From assembly GCA_037176725.1 (NCBI GenBank), contig JAZBRS010000020.1:100458501-100522500 (forward strand): 64,000 nucleotides of DNA. The letters run 5' to 3'. This DNA comes from Posidonia oceanica. Lineage: Eukaryota > Streptophyta > Magnoliopsida > Alismatales > Posidoniaceae. Below the pieces are notes generated by a model that was not told the DNA's origin, ran no database searches, and worked only from the letters and a program-made list of their open reading frames with translations. Below are positions 34,210-45,800 of this stretch, one piece after another (within the stretch, counting starts at the first letter, position 1; each line of letters starts with the position of its first letter). The position numbers were made by a program, and so were the translations under genes.

Positions 34210-34519
34210 TTTAGCTAACACTCTCGCTCACACCCTAGCATTTTATCACCCTCTGGAGGTGTAAGTCCTAGGGGGTTTGGGCATTTCACCTGTCCTCACT
34301 GAGTGGTGGCTCTCTCACTGGTTAGGACATCTAAGTAGTGTCAGGTGAGGTAGAGTAGACTCTTTCCAGAGTAGGCAAGCACTTACGATTTTCATCATCG
34401 GGTTATGATTGTAATGCATGGTTTTTTTTTTCCTTTTCTTCTCTTATTTTTCGACTAATAAAGCATGTAAAGCTGAGAATGCATGAAAGTGTTTGAATGC
34501 ATGAGATGGAACCGAGGAA
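32906..34519 (-). other. Region between pol and PMD-like ORF, with short repeats
   Basis: There is no pol domain. At 33181-33340 two copies of a roughly 78-bp unit (GCACGGAGCGAAGTCGCACA and GCCCGGGGTGAAGTCGCACA) occur, with weaker relatives near 30390-30420. 34000-34300 contains a dinucleotide run. Splice-like borders near 32925 and 33030 on the minus strand suggest that the PMD-like ORF once had an upstream exon. Confidence 0.45.
34159..34206. repeat. (AT)n microsatellite
   Basis: An uninterrupted run of about 24 AT dinucleotides, which produces a false Ile-Tyr repeat frame. Confidence 0.95.
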
Positions 34520-35990
34520 AGAGGCCCTGCAAGGTAAGGGCAGCTCCAGGCTATTGGTAGTACTTCTTGAGGTAGCATGAGTTGACCGGTTCTGACTGCT
34601 CAACCTAGTCCATGTCCTCAAGGATTGCTGCACCGCTGGAGAAGACCCGCTTGATCACAAAGGGGCCGCACCAGTTGGGCCGGAATTTGCCTCCGCTGTC
34701 TGGAAGATGAATGGCTCGTAGGACTAGATCTCCGGGCTAGAAGCTTCTGGGCCTAACTTTCTTCTAGAATGCTCTGGCCGCTAGCTTCTGATAGCATTAG
34801 GCATGATGCATGGCTTGCAGCCTATGTTCATCAATCAAGTTTAGCTGGATGCAGCAGTCTTCCACCCATTCTGCCTCCTCCAGCTCAGCTTCTCCTTGGA
34901 TCCGTAGTGAGGGGATCTCTACTTCAACGGGCAGCACTGCCTGCATGTCGTACACAAGTGAGTACAGGGTTGCTCCTGTCGAGGTCCGGACTGATGTCCT
35001 TTATGCCCAAAGGCATACGAAAGCTTGTCATACCAGTCCTTATGAGTTTCTTCCATCTTTTTCAGGATCTTTACAAGGTCTTTGTTGGCGGACTCCACTA
35101 CGCCATTCATCTACGGCCGATAAGGCGAGGATCTGTAATGTTTGATCTTGAAGCTCTAAAGATAGTCTTCGATCCTCCTAGCTATGAAGTTCGTGCCATT
35201 GTCAGAAATGATGGTGTGTGGGACCCCATACCGAGCTATAATGTTGTTCCAGATGAATTTCTCCAACGCAGCGGTAGTGATAGTTTTGTAGGAGGCTGCT
35301 TCCACCAACTTGGTAAAGTATTTGATCACCACGAGGATAAAGCGATGACCAATGGAGGCTACTGGATGTACTACTCCGACAACATTGATCCCCCAAGTGG
35401 AGAAAGGCCACGACGATGGCATGCTATGAAGTGGCTGAGGGGGTGCATGAATGAAATTCCCATGGTTCTGACAGTTATGGCATCTACGCACAAGCTAGCA
35501 GCAATCTGCCTCCATGGTTGACCAGAAGTAGCCCTAGAGCATGATTTTCTTGGCCAGCAACACATCGTTCATATGTGGGCCGTAGGTCCTTGCATGGACT
35601 TGGAGCATCAGTGTGTCGACCTCTCTCTTGCCCATGCAGCGTAGGAGTATCTGGTGGTAGGATCTTTTGTAGAGATGCCCTGCTCCTAGCAAATATTTTG
35701 ACGCTAGACGTGCCAAAGCCTTTCTATCTGCTGCTGAGGGATCAGGTGAGAGGCTGCCAAATTCCAAGAAGACTTTGATGTCATGGTACCAAGGTTTCTC
35801 TTCTACTGGATTCACCTCTTCTATGCTCATGCAATGCGCCGGTTGCTCCATGCAGGTGACTGATACGTCCACTGCACGGTCTTCAGGTATACTGAGCCAG
35901 GACGCCAAGGTTGTCAGAGCATCTGCATATGCATTCCTCGCTCTGTTCATGTATGTGAAGCGGACGCTCTTGAACTCCTCAATGAGCTTC
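34520..35990 (-). pseudogene. Tat-type integrase, left inverted-repeat arm
   Basis: Read on the minus strand, the zinc-binding region (GPHMNDVLLAKKIML, then RCHNCQNH) is followed by the catalytic core: WGINVVGVVHP, HTIISDNGTNF, MNGVVESANKDL. The C-terminal tail has PGDLVLR, GKFRPNWCGPFVIKRV and YLKKYYQ, ending near 34540. The first catalytic Asp is Asn here (WGINVV, where the other arm has WGIDVV), and several stops and frameshifts break the frame. The enzyme would insert element cDNA into the genome; this copy is dead. Only this arm keeps the C-terminal tail, because the other arm is cut at 60941. Confidence 0.85.
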
Positions 35991-37810
35991 AACAGATGTT
36001 CATGATATGGCACGAGCTTTGGATCCTTTGCCTTTTAGTCGCCGTTTACCTGAGAGATCACCAACATTGCGTCACCATGCACATGTAGTTTCTACACCTC
36101 ATGCTCGAGTGCGACTCTCAGTCCCAGGATGCACGCTTCATATTCTACTTCATTGTTGGTGCATTCAAAGGTCAGCTTCCTTGCAAATAGGATCAGCTGC
36201 CCTTGCGGCGTTGCTAATATTGCACCCACGCCTCAACCTCTTTTGTTGACAACGCCATCAAAGTATAGCTGCCACTGCTACTCGTCTTCAGGGTCCTTCA
36301 GCTTAGAATCCTCCATGGCGAATAGGATGTCCTCATCGGGGAACTGCGTCTGCAGAGGCTGGTATTCAGGCAATGGGAAGTCAACTAGATGATCTGCCAC
36401 GGCCTGCCCCTTCATAGACTTCTGCATGACGAAGGTGATGTCGTACTGAGATAGCAACAGCTGCCAGTTGACACATCGGCCTACCATGGCTAGCTTCTAG
36501 AAGAGGAACTTCATTGAGTCATGTCGGCATAGAAGCAGAATTGGATAGGCCATCATGTAATGCCTTATTCTTTGTGCCGCCCAGACAAGGGATTAGCAGA
36601 CTTTCTCTATGGTGCTGTACCTGGCTTTGCAGTCATTAAATTTCTTACACAAGTAGTAGATGGCTTGTTCCTTTCTGCCTGATTCATCATGTTGGCCCAA
36701 GATTGCGCCCATGGAATGCTGAGTGGTAGAAAGGTATAGGAGCAAAGGTCGCCCTAGCATAGGGGGAACCAGGACTGGAGGCTTGATAAGGAGCTGCTTG
36801 GTCTTGTCAAATGCAGCCTGGCACTCGTTGCTCCAGTTGATCTGTGTATTCTTCCTCATGAGCTTGAAGATCGGTTCGCAGATGAGAGTGAGCTGCACAA
36901 TGAACCAACTGATGTATTGCAATCGCCCCAACAAGCCTCAAATCTCCTTTTTAGTTCTAGGGGGTGGCATCTCCACGATGGCTCTTACTTTGCTTGGGTC
37001 CACCTTGATTCCCCTCTGGCTGACAATGTATCCCAAGAGTTTTCCGGATGACACGCCGAACACGCACTTGTTGGGGTTGAGGCGGAGCTTGTATTGTCTC
37101 AAGCGATCGAAAAGCTTCTTCAGGCAGCCGAGGTGATCCACGGGCTCTCTGGACTTGGCAATCATATCATCCACATAGACCTCGACTTCTTGGTGCATGA
37201 GGTTGTGGAACAGTGCTGTCATGACCCTCTGATAAGTTGCCCCTGCATTCTTGAGCCCAAACGACATTACTTGATAGTAGAAGACTCCCCAGGGGGTGAT
37301 GAAGGATGTCTTTTCCAAGTCTTCTTCTGCCATTCTGATCTGGTTGTAGTCGGAGAAGCCGTCCATGAAGGAGAGCATTTTGTGGCCCGCTGTGTTGTTG
37401 ACCAAGACGTCAATGTGCGGCAGCGATAAGTCATCCTTGGGACTTGCCTTGCTCAGATCCCAGTAGTCAATGCACATGCGAACCCGGCCGTCTTTCTTTG
37501 GCACTGGCACAACATTAGCAAGCCATTCTGGGTATAGGACGACCTTGAGGAAGCTGACATTATGCTGCTTCATGATTTCTTCTTTGATCTTCAGCAGCCA
37601 TTGTGGTCGCTATCTCCTGAGCTTCTGCTTCACTGGCTTTGCATCTGGCTTCAGCGACAGAGTGTGTACCACTATCTCGACATCGAGGCCGACTATGTCA
37701 TCATAACTCCAGGCAAAGACGTTTGCATACTCCCTGAGGAAAGCTATAAACTCTGCTCTGACCTGGGGTGACAGTTTGGCACTAATGCGGACCTTTTTGA
37801 CTTCCTATGC
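35991..37810 (-). pseudogene. Tat-type RT, RNase H and second RNase H, left arm
   Basis: RT is nearly open at 36938-37573: YPEWLANVVPVPKKDGRVRMCIDY, MSFGLKNAGATYQRVM, and the catalytic VYVDDMIAKS near 37165. The RT-linked RNase H follows through 36280 (LGRLQYISWF, WSNECQAAFDKTKQLL, HSMGAILGQHDESGRKEQAIYYL, YDITFVMQKSMKGQAVADHL). The archaeal-type second RNase H (homologous to FARKLTFECTNNEVEYEAC in the right arm) lies at about 36280-35990 and is shredded by stops. Two RNase H domains in this order mark the Tat lineage of Ty3/gypsy. Confidence 0.88.
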
Positions 37811-39325
37811 CGTGCTGATGTTGATAACCTCCGTCTCTTCTTCGACGTGGAGGTTAAGGCCCTTTGGGTCATCATCGTTGGGCTGAAACTCAGGCGAAGG
37901 TTCATCATTCTCATCTACGCTTGTATCGTCCTCCTCTCCATATGCAATGAGTTCTGAGAGGATCTCTTTCTCGAAGGATGGGTCTGTGATGTCGAAGGAG
38001 TGGATGTGTTCTGCTTCCTGGCCCTGATAATGCCTCAAAATGGTCACACTCACCCGAGTGTTTTTGTTTGCTTGGTGTACGACCTCTGCTCTGGCGGCCT
38101 CTGGACTCGTCGATTGATCCAGCTCCTTTACCTATTCTGTTGCTGCTGCTGTCTCCTCCTCCGCATCTCATGATGTACTTGCGGGGAGTGTATCGGATTG
38201 GCGGCTGTCCTCCAGATGGCTGATTTGCATCCTCTGCCTGCTGCACTGCCTGAGTGGGGCATGTGCTGTACAAACCATCTAGACCCGCCTCCCGGCTGTA
38301 GAGTGATTAACTCAACTGGTCTAGTGGGTGTTGTCGCTGATTCTTCTTCTAAGACCATGATATATGGATGGTCTTCCTGTTGGGAGGGATCCGTGACCAC
38401 AACTTTCCCTTTGTTTACCGCCTGTTGTTCTATGGCGTCTTTCGCCAGTGCTGCAAGCTGCTCTGGGAAAAGTAGTTTGAAGTCTCCGAGCAGGATGTCT
38501 ACCTGAGCCTCTGCAGTCGCTCCTTCCTCCTTATCTGAGAGCAAGTCGACATAGTAGGCGTTGATGGCCTCTTGAGACTCTTGCTCGGCTATTCCCTCGC
38601 CTGTGTGGGTGCTTCAGGTTGTCAACTGTACTGCTGACTGGGGTGTCTGTTCTGCTGCCGACTGTGCTGACTGACTGACTGACTGACTGATCTTCCAGCG
38701 TGACTACTGCAGAGCTGGGCGATCAGGGATGCAAACAGGCTGGCCAGTGGTGCAACTAGCGGGTGTACAGACAAGGTTACTACTGTGGCTGGAGGGGACA
38801 TAGATGTGCTCCTTTGGAGGGCTGATAGCTGGACGGTTGTGCTAGGTGACGAAACGCCTATGTCCACTGGTGATGCTGGTTGCATGGCTGAAGACGTCTT
38901 GGGGGCCCACCACAAGACTAGTTTTATTCAGGCAGATAGCTGTATGGCTGATGGAGCCACCTATGTTAATGGTGGTGCTGCTGATGAAGCAGGCTGAATC
39001 GTGAAGCTGGCTGAACCGACTAACTGAGCTGCCTGAGAGGATGACTGCTGTGCTGATGTGACTGCGACTGTGAGCAGACTGGTGAACGGTGCTTGAGGGT
39101 GTGCTCTTAACCCTGGAGCTGCTGCCGTGGCTGTCGAAGGTGCTGGTAAAACTGCAGAAGTGGGAGAGACAGTCAACTCTGACACAGAATTCAATGATTC
39201 TGCTTCTGTATTAGTAGAAGGGAGGGCCAGGCAAACTGATCGAGATATTGCTAGGCTGAATTGGACCTCTCTGTTGGTCCAAACTGCTTCCACTATGCCA
39301 AACTGCTCCTCATCCGAGTAGTAGT
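37811..39325 (-). pseudogene. Low-complexity pol N-terminal linker, left arm
   Basis: This upstream part of the polyprotein is rich in Ser, Thr, Ala, Pro and Gln, followed by an acidic section (ITDPSFEKEILSELIAYGEEDD). The frames at 37805-38053, 38128-38544 and 38961-39353 are pieces of one decayed coding region. I see no aspartic protease DTG/DSG box and no gag. The homology ends exactly at 39325, where an LTR in the opposite orientation begins. Confidence 0.7.
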
Positions 39326-40543
39326 TGTAGATACCCGTTTTGGCACTCCCCATGCATTTTTAGGTACCACTGCACTAAATCATGCACCACTCATCATTAG
39401 AAGCAATTTGCTCAGCTTAAGTACTCTCCAAAAGCTCAATTACCAGTCTGGGTCGTTATCCGTTGGATTCCCAACGTAAAATGTTGGCCGTTGGTTTTCC
39501 AGCATTTAACGTTGGCCGTTGGTTTTCCAACGTCTAACCTGGAAGCCCAGTGCCACCCACAAACTTCTTTATTTGGCCAAATACGTTTTCTATGTTTTTG
39601 CCTTCTTTAGACTCTGTTGACCGGTCAAGGCAATCAACTTTGAGTTAAACACACTTAATGACATTTTAATTGGGGAATATTCCTTTATCTTGACATCTAA
39701 GCCTCGGAGGTCGTTATACGCTGGGATTCCAGCTTATAACGTTATCCGCTGGATTTCCAGTGTATAACACCTCTGAAACAGGAAATTTTGTTGACTTGGC
39801 CATTGTGTCCTTATTTGTTCCTCCCCTGCTTCTATAAAAGCAGGGGTACCCCCACAAGGTCAAGGGACGGGTTTTTTGAGAGGGGAACACAATTTTAGAG
39901 GGAAATTAGAGAGAGGTCACAAATTTGGGCCAGTTTTTGAGTGTCACAATTTAGAGAGAAAAATTAGAGAAAGGAATTTTAGAGGAATTTGTGAGAGAAA
40001 ATTGATAGAGTTTTGAGAGAGCTTGAGTCTTCTTCCATCTCCAATCACGCCAATGGCGTCTTGCATTCTACGCATACCATCCATATCAAAAGGGGATTTT
40101 CTTTTAAATAGTTTGCATATCACATTTCATTTCATATATTGTTGTAGCTAGGCATTCATTCATAGTTGCAACCGAGGGGCTAAAACCCCTCGGGTAAGTG
40201 TTTCTCGTTGTTTATCTTATGTCATTTTTATTTACCTTGGATCACTTACTACACAATATCTAATCCGCCTCTTTAAATTTGTTTTACATGGAAGAAGAAG
40301 AAGAAGAAACTCACCAAGCACTGGCACCCTTGGGCAATGCAGGCGTTGTCCCAAGGTAGTTGAACCCGCAGTCATATCACATCTCCCAAGGCGTCTCGAG
40401 GGCCAGCGAAAGCGAACCGAGAGTGGCGATCACACCAATTCCATCACCTGTGGAGTGACGGAGTTGGATACAAAAAGGGGGCCCCGAGAAAGAGCGAATA
40501 GACACCTAACGAGCCTCTTCTCCTCCAAAACCCCATATCCACA
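39326..40543 (+). mobile_element. LTR A, left arm (1218 bp)
   Basis: This starts TGTAGATACCCG and ends ATATCCACA. Its reverse copy is 55169-56387. The U3 part holds paired strings such as GTTATACGCTGG / CCAGCTTATAAC and GTTGGCCGTTGGTTTTCC. A TATA box lies at 39832-39839 inside a perfect 9-bp inverted repeat. It is followed by a primer-site-like sequence and a leader leading to gag, so it serves as a 5' LTR. Confidence 0.85.
39823..39846 (+). promoter_or_regulatory. TATA box within an inverted repeat, LTR A left
   Basis: CCCCTGCTT (39823-39831) and AAGCAGGGG (39838-39846) flank CTATAA, so that TATAAAA sits in the loop and right flank of a potential cruciform. The right-arm copy keeps both arms intact at 55866-55889. 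Confidence 0.65.
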
Positions 40544-40565
40544 GATTGGCGATCACGGTGAGACG
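40544..40565 (+). other. Putative primer-binding site of LTR A element
   Basis: GATTGGCGATCACGGTGAG directly follows the LTR end. The right arm keeps the same site on the minus strand (55149-55168), and the element at 14622 has a similar one. Confidence 0.5.
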
Positions 40566-42217
40566 GCTAGAAGTGCCCCCGTGCAAGGTGAGTAATTTCT
40601 TTCTTCTTCTTCTTCCTTGTTATCTTCATTTCTAGTTTTTAGTTTTTTTTTAAGTTTCAAGGTAGTGGTGAAATTCCTCATAGTATTTTGAGGCGCCGTG
40701 ACCCTTTTCGTTTTTCTTCTACGTCCAAATAAATGAAATCACATCCCCTTTTCTCGGGGATTCTTGGGAGTGGAGGTGGTTTGTAAAAACCACTGATTTT
40801 CTGTAAAAAAAACTCTATCAGTACGTTATACACGTGATATGGCGCGTCTAACATTGGATGCCCCAGTATCCACGTCTAACGACCACTGAACAAAAACCTT
40901 TCTGTTTCAAACTTTTTCTTTGTTTTCTTTTCATAACTGGCCCAAAGACTAAGGTGTGAGGTGATCGACTTTGCCGTAGGGACCGGAACCTCATTTTCTT
41001 TTGGGTACTTTACAAAAAAAAACAAATAGAAATTGAATTTATCTTTATGACTTGCATGACCCTATTTAGGGAACTAATTTGATTGTGTCTTTTCTTGGAT
41101 TACACAAAGTAACCACTTAAATCCTGAGCACTTCTGTTGCAATGGACTTAAGAGACGTGTTTGTGCTGTCACTTGCTTTCACAAGGGGCACTCTTTTTTC
41201 CCTTGCTCCGTGTGAAAGTAAGTTAGAACCCCAAGTTTTGATCTGTAATCCTCCCCCCTTTGGTGGTTTGTTTATTTTGTTATTGTTGATACGCGAGAGA
41301 CCCGATTAATCCTGAGTACGCTGGGCTCTACCTCTACAGGATAGGGTTCTAAGTGTATTCGGTCTCCCCCTAACATCCTCAGGAGTTGAGGTAGGGGGTA
41401 GTACCAAAAAATATATATTTACCCATTTTGTGATGAGCCATAGAAATCCCTGAAAAAAAAGGGCCATACCTAATCCTTAAGGTACCCTGAGAGCTACGCA
41501 GGTTTAAGACACTAATCTCAAAGCGAAAACATAAATTAAAACTTTAATCGCTGTCTGAAAGTGTTTCTGTGCAGTTTTTTCTGGAAACAAGGTGTTAGAC
41601 ATCGGAATATCTACGTTTAACATTGTACGCAGCAGATCCCACATCTAATGCATTCTCTGATTGACTGTTTATTTTCAGCTTTTATGTGTTGATTGATCTA
41701 TAGTGTAAAACAATAAGAAGAAAACCATAAATAGGACAGTAGTAGTTTTATATTCAGTTTTTATTTTTTAGGAGCTTGTATTAATATGCAAAATTTTGTA
41801 ATTTTCTTTTTTATTGTAAGCACTTGTAACCCTTCCTTTATATAGAAATAAAAAGAAAAGAAAAGGAGAAAGAAAAAGAAAATATATATAAAAAAAGGAA
41901 AAAAAAGAAGAAAAAGAAAAAAAAGAGAAAAAAATCAGAAAAGAAAAAAAGAGAGAAAGAAAAGAAAATGGGAAAAGAAAAGAACAAGGGCAGAACAGAG
42001 GAATACTACTGAGGGTGTTGTACGCTTGCATATCTGTGGCCAACGTTGTATGCATGAATACCTGCGTCCAACGTTGTACGCTGCATTGTGACGTGTATTA
42101 CGCCCTGAATCAAATTTCATCCTGTCTTCAAAGTTGCTATGATGCTGAACCAAACCTTTTAAGCTGAACATTCAAAAAGAAAGAGGTCAGACTGAAGTGC
42201 CTGAGAAGGAACCTATC
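40566..42217 (+). other. Leader of LTR A element with purine-rich tract
   Basis: This is a 1.65-kb non-coding leader. 41845-41990 is a long AG-rich tract (AAAGAAAAGAAAAGGAG type). Strings of the GCGTC..GACGC type occur at 42064-42081. Phe/Ser-rich frames on the minus strand are artefacts of the purine tract. Confidence 0.55.
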
Positions 42218-43414
42218 ATGAAGATATTCCATCCAACCACTGGAGAAGAAATGGATCTTGACTCGATCCAATATCAAGCCGTGTGTCACTTCCTTTACAG
42301 CAACACCAACCAAACTGGCCCAAGGGGCATATCAAATCAACAAGATCTCCATCATGGTCAATACCTCCCTAGTGAAGGACTACGAAGGCCTGTCGCAAAC
42401 CACATCCCTGAAGGTCTATACTAGGGACAGCTTGGAAATGCACCGCCGAACACCGAACACTAGGGGTAGAGAAACGACCCCAATGGAATATTCCGAACAA
42501 GGGGCCATCCTTTGTTCTTTGAGTAATCACAGCAGCAGCCACATGGCCAATATAAAGGACGAGTCAACCCACTATTCTCCAGTCAACCAGAACGGTTCCC
42601 TCAGGCTTCAAATTCAAATGCTCAAGCAGCTCAGATAGGCAGCACCGACTTGGCAGAAATGAGGAAGATGCTCAGCACACTAGGAGTTCACACTCAAGCT
42701 CCACCTTCCTTCGATATAGGCAAGTTCCCTCCTTTTCGGCTACCTCCGGGCTTCAAGTATCCAAAGATGGCCAGATTTGATGGAACCACAAATCCACAGA
42801 GCCACATCATGAGATTCCAAATGGAGACCGTGCCTTACTGCCATGACTTTGGGCTCCTTATCCACCTGTTCTTCTATTTCCTTGAAGGAGAGCCCATGGA
42901 GTGGATCATGTTACTAAGCAAGGAAGAATTAAGCAGCTTCAAGCGAATTCAAGAAAGCTTCCTACTCAAGTACCAATATAAGGTGGAGCCCAAGCCAACC
43001 TTCCTCGACTTGGCAAACAAAATGATGGAACCAAGCGAAGACTGGTTCACATATGCCAATAGGTGGAGAGACATGGCTGCGAGATCGGGCCTAGAAATCC
43101 CGAAAAGACAAATGGTCCAAAAGCTGATAGCAAACACAACAGGGCCAATGAAGAAAGGACTGGCTAGCGCCTACTGCCCATCTATTTCAGCATTATATGA
43201 GGTAGTAGCATCAATCAGAGAAAATATCCATGAGTTCGAAATGGAATCGCAAATTCTTGAGGATGACATCACTATCAATCGAATTCAAGGAAGAAGGGGC
43301 AACACCCATTATGGAAATAAAAGGCAACAATGGAGGCAACCACAACCTATCTCAAGTCTGTGGCAAACTCCAGTCCAGCCAGCATTGCACCAAGTGCCAC
43401 AGCTAGCACTGCAC
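42218..43414 (+). pseudogene. gag: Tat-type gag, left arm, truncated by LTR B
   Basis: The first in-frame ATG is at 42218 (MKIFHPTTGEEMDLDS). Stops and a frameshift follow in the low-complexity N-terminal third. The core is then open at 42650-43414: LAEMRKMLSTLGVHTQAPPSFDIGKF, RLPPGFKYPKMARFDGTTNPQSH, LIHLFFYFLEGEPMEW, SFKRIQESFLLKYQYK, DWFTYANRWRDMAARSGLEI, KKGLASAYCPS. This is the retrotransposon gag fold, which forms the cytoplasmic particle around element RNA. It ends at 43414, where LTR B starts, before any zinc knuckle. The right-arm counterpart is 52418-53485. Confidence 0.85.
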
Positions 43415-44050
43415 TGTAGATACCCCGTTTTGGCACTCCCCTTGCATTTTTAGGTGCCATTACCTCATATCATGCTCCACACATTTTTGTAAACTTTTTG
43501 CTCAGCTTATCCAAAAGCCTATTGGCCTCTCTGGAACGTTGGACGCAGCATTTAACTGCGTCTAACGTTGGACGCAGCATACAGCTGCATCTAATAGTTC
43601 CAGTTCATTTTATTTCCAAATCTGTCAATTTTCCTTTTGGACCCAAACCATCTGTGAAAGTCAAATAGGTCCACGTCAACAAAATCACCTCATTAAGTTG
43701 ATTGACACTTGTCCCCTTGATTGAGAAGCCAAAATTGGCAAGTTTGCATTTGAGTGTGTTGGACGCTAGATATCCTAGCGTTCAACGTTGGACGCTGTTA
43801 ATCATAGCGTCCAATAACCTGGTTTTGTGTTTCCCCAAACTTGCCTTATTTGGCTAAAGTCGAAGTCCGTGTTTCGTCTCCACTAGAGGTCCTTTGACCA
43901 GTCAAGGCTTTAATTGGCCTTAATGGTCATTAATCAGCCTTTTATTGAGGAATATTCTTTGATCTTGGCATCTTTGCCTCGGAGGGTCGTTGGACGCTGG
44001 GTTTGCCAGCGGCTAACAAACCCAGCGGCTAACGTTGGACGCTGTAATGT
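43415..44050 (+). mobile_element. LTR B, left arm, 3'-truncated
   Basis: This starts TGTAGATACCCCG inside the gag frame and is related to, but clearly different from, LTR A. It carries palindromes GCGTCTAACGTTGGACGC (43558) and GCGTTCAACGTTGGACGC (43778). It stops at 44050, where a third gag begins. The right-arm copy runs further, to about 51613. Confidence 0.75.
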
Positions 44051-45472
44051 GACAACAATCAAGTATTGTGTCGCTTCCTTTACAGTGACAACAATCATCC
44101 CGGTTCGTCAAATCAACGAGGTGAGGATCTCCATCAAGGTCAACACCTCCCTAGTAAAAGACTACAAAAGTCTGCTGTGAGCCACATCCCTAAGAATTTG
44201 TACCACAGACAGCATGGAAATGCATCGTCGGATACCCAACACCAGGGGCAGGGAAACGACTCACCAAGAGGATTCCGAGAATGGGCCAATCCTTTGTTCG
44301 TTGAGAAGCCACAGCCACATGGCAAAAGTGCCGATCCATTATTCTCCAACCAACCAGAGCAGAGTTACCGGGTTCCTCTTCAGCCGGGTATGAATATACA
44401 AGGTGACAATCGACAGCCAAATGCCAATCAAATATCAAATTCTCAAATTCATGGCGGGCTCAGCAATTTAGCAGAAATAAGGAAGGTTTTAAATTCCTTA
44501 GGGGTTCAGACACAAGCGCCCCTAACTTTTGACATGAGCAAATTCCCACCATTTCGGCTTCCTCCTGGTTTCAAGTATCCAAAGATGCCTAAGTTTGATG
44601 GGACCACCAACCCACAAACCCACATCGTCCAGTTTCAAATGGAATCAACTTCGCACTTCCATGACTTGAGGTTCATCATCCACCTTTTCTTCTATTCATT
44701 GGAAGGTGAACCCGTGGATTGGTTCCTTACCCTCTTCGGAGACGACCTCAACAGCTTCGACAAGATCAAGGAGTGCTTCTTGACCAAGTATCAACACAAG
44801 ATCGAGTCGAAGCCAACCTTTTATAACTTGAGCAAAGAGACCTTGAAGCCAGGTGAAGAATGGGTCACCTTTGCAAATAGATGGCGGGAGATGGCTACCA
44901 AATCAGGCCTGGACATCCTGGAAAGACAAGTTATCCAGACATTAATTGCAAATGCTACTAGTCCAATGAAAAAGGGGTTGGCAAATGCCAATTGCCCTTC
45001 TGTGACTGCACTCTACGAGGTAGCCGCTTCTGTGAAGGAAAATATGCATGAATTTTAGAAGATAGAAGGCGATACTGAGTCCATTCATCAAGTTGCAAAG
45101 CAGCGAGATTCTCCTCTTCAAGATTACCGGCAGAATGGTAGCCACTCTGGAAAAGATGGCAACGCCAAGGGCAACTACCATCATACAGCTCCACAACAGC
45201 AGTCCAAGAGACCAAAGCGCACAAGCTATCCTCCTATTCTGATCACGCTGATGGATATGTTCATAGAAATGATAGAAGCCCAAGCAATCGACCTCCCGCC
45301 TCGAAGACCTGAAGGGGCGAACTGCGACAGAAGCAAATATTGCTAGTACCATAGGAAATGTGGGCACAATTTAGAAGATTGCTGGGTCTTTAAGGACATC
45401 GTCTATGACCTGGTGGACGCAGACATCTTCAATTGGGATGTATTGATAGAGAGGGTTCGGAGGCGCCATTAA
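44051..45472 (+). CDS. gag: Tat-type gag of a third element, largely open
   Basis: A 330-codon frame (44066-45058) gives a Pro/Gln/His-rich N-terminal part, then the gag core: LAEIRKVLNSLGVQTQAPLTFDMSKF, LPPGFKYPKMPKFDGTTNPQTH, FIIHLFFYSLEGEPVDWF, WVTFANRWREMATKSGLDI, KKGLANANCPS. A stop at 45056 (MHEF*) interrupts an otherwise continuous frame, which goes on to a zinc-knuckle-like YHRKCGHNLEDCW near 45350-45385 and ends at about 45472. It is the best preserved gag in the window. Its 5' end is fused to LTR B at 44050, so its own start, leader and LTR are missing. Gag alone would supply particle protein. It is probably a pseudogene fragment. Confidence 0.75.
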
Positions 45473-45800
45473 GACTGAAGCCTGCTACTCAAGAGGCTCT
45501 ACTGATGGAGGCTACACTAGGGGCATTTCCCCAAAGTGTTATAAATAGACTTTTCCTTCCTTGTTTCCATATTTGTTTCTGCTAGAATATATCTAAATAA
45601 AATATCTTTTCCTTCCATAAAATGAAAATATAAACAAATGAGAAGAAGATTCACCACCCAAGTATGGGAAGTTGAGAACTAAATGGGACGGGCCATACTT
45701 GGTAGTTGAAGCATATCTAGGCAACGCCTATTGTTGGCCAAAAGGATGGCACTGGGCCCGAACATTCCTGAAATGGCACTGCAATAAATGCTACCCTTGA
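45473..45800 (+). pseudogene. Integrase C-terminal remnant fused behind gag
   Basis: The short frame ending in TGA at 45798-45800 reads KYGKLRTKWDGPYLVVEAYLG and FLKWHCNKCYP. This is the typical last stretch of Tat integrase (GK..KW.GPY.V .. FLK.YYP). Between the gag end at 45472 and here, protease, RT, RNase H and the integrase core are absent. An internal deletion has joined gag to the pol tail. Confidence 0.6.

Noticed and set aside
41768..42171. Phe/Ser-rich frames (also 53532-53890)
   Set aside because: They are the antisense reading of the AG-rich leader tract in both inverted-repeat arms.
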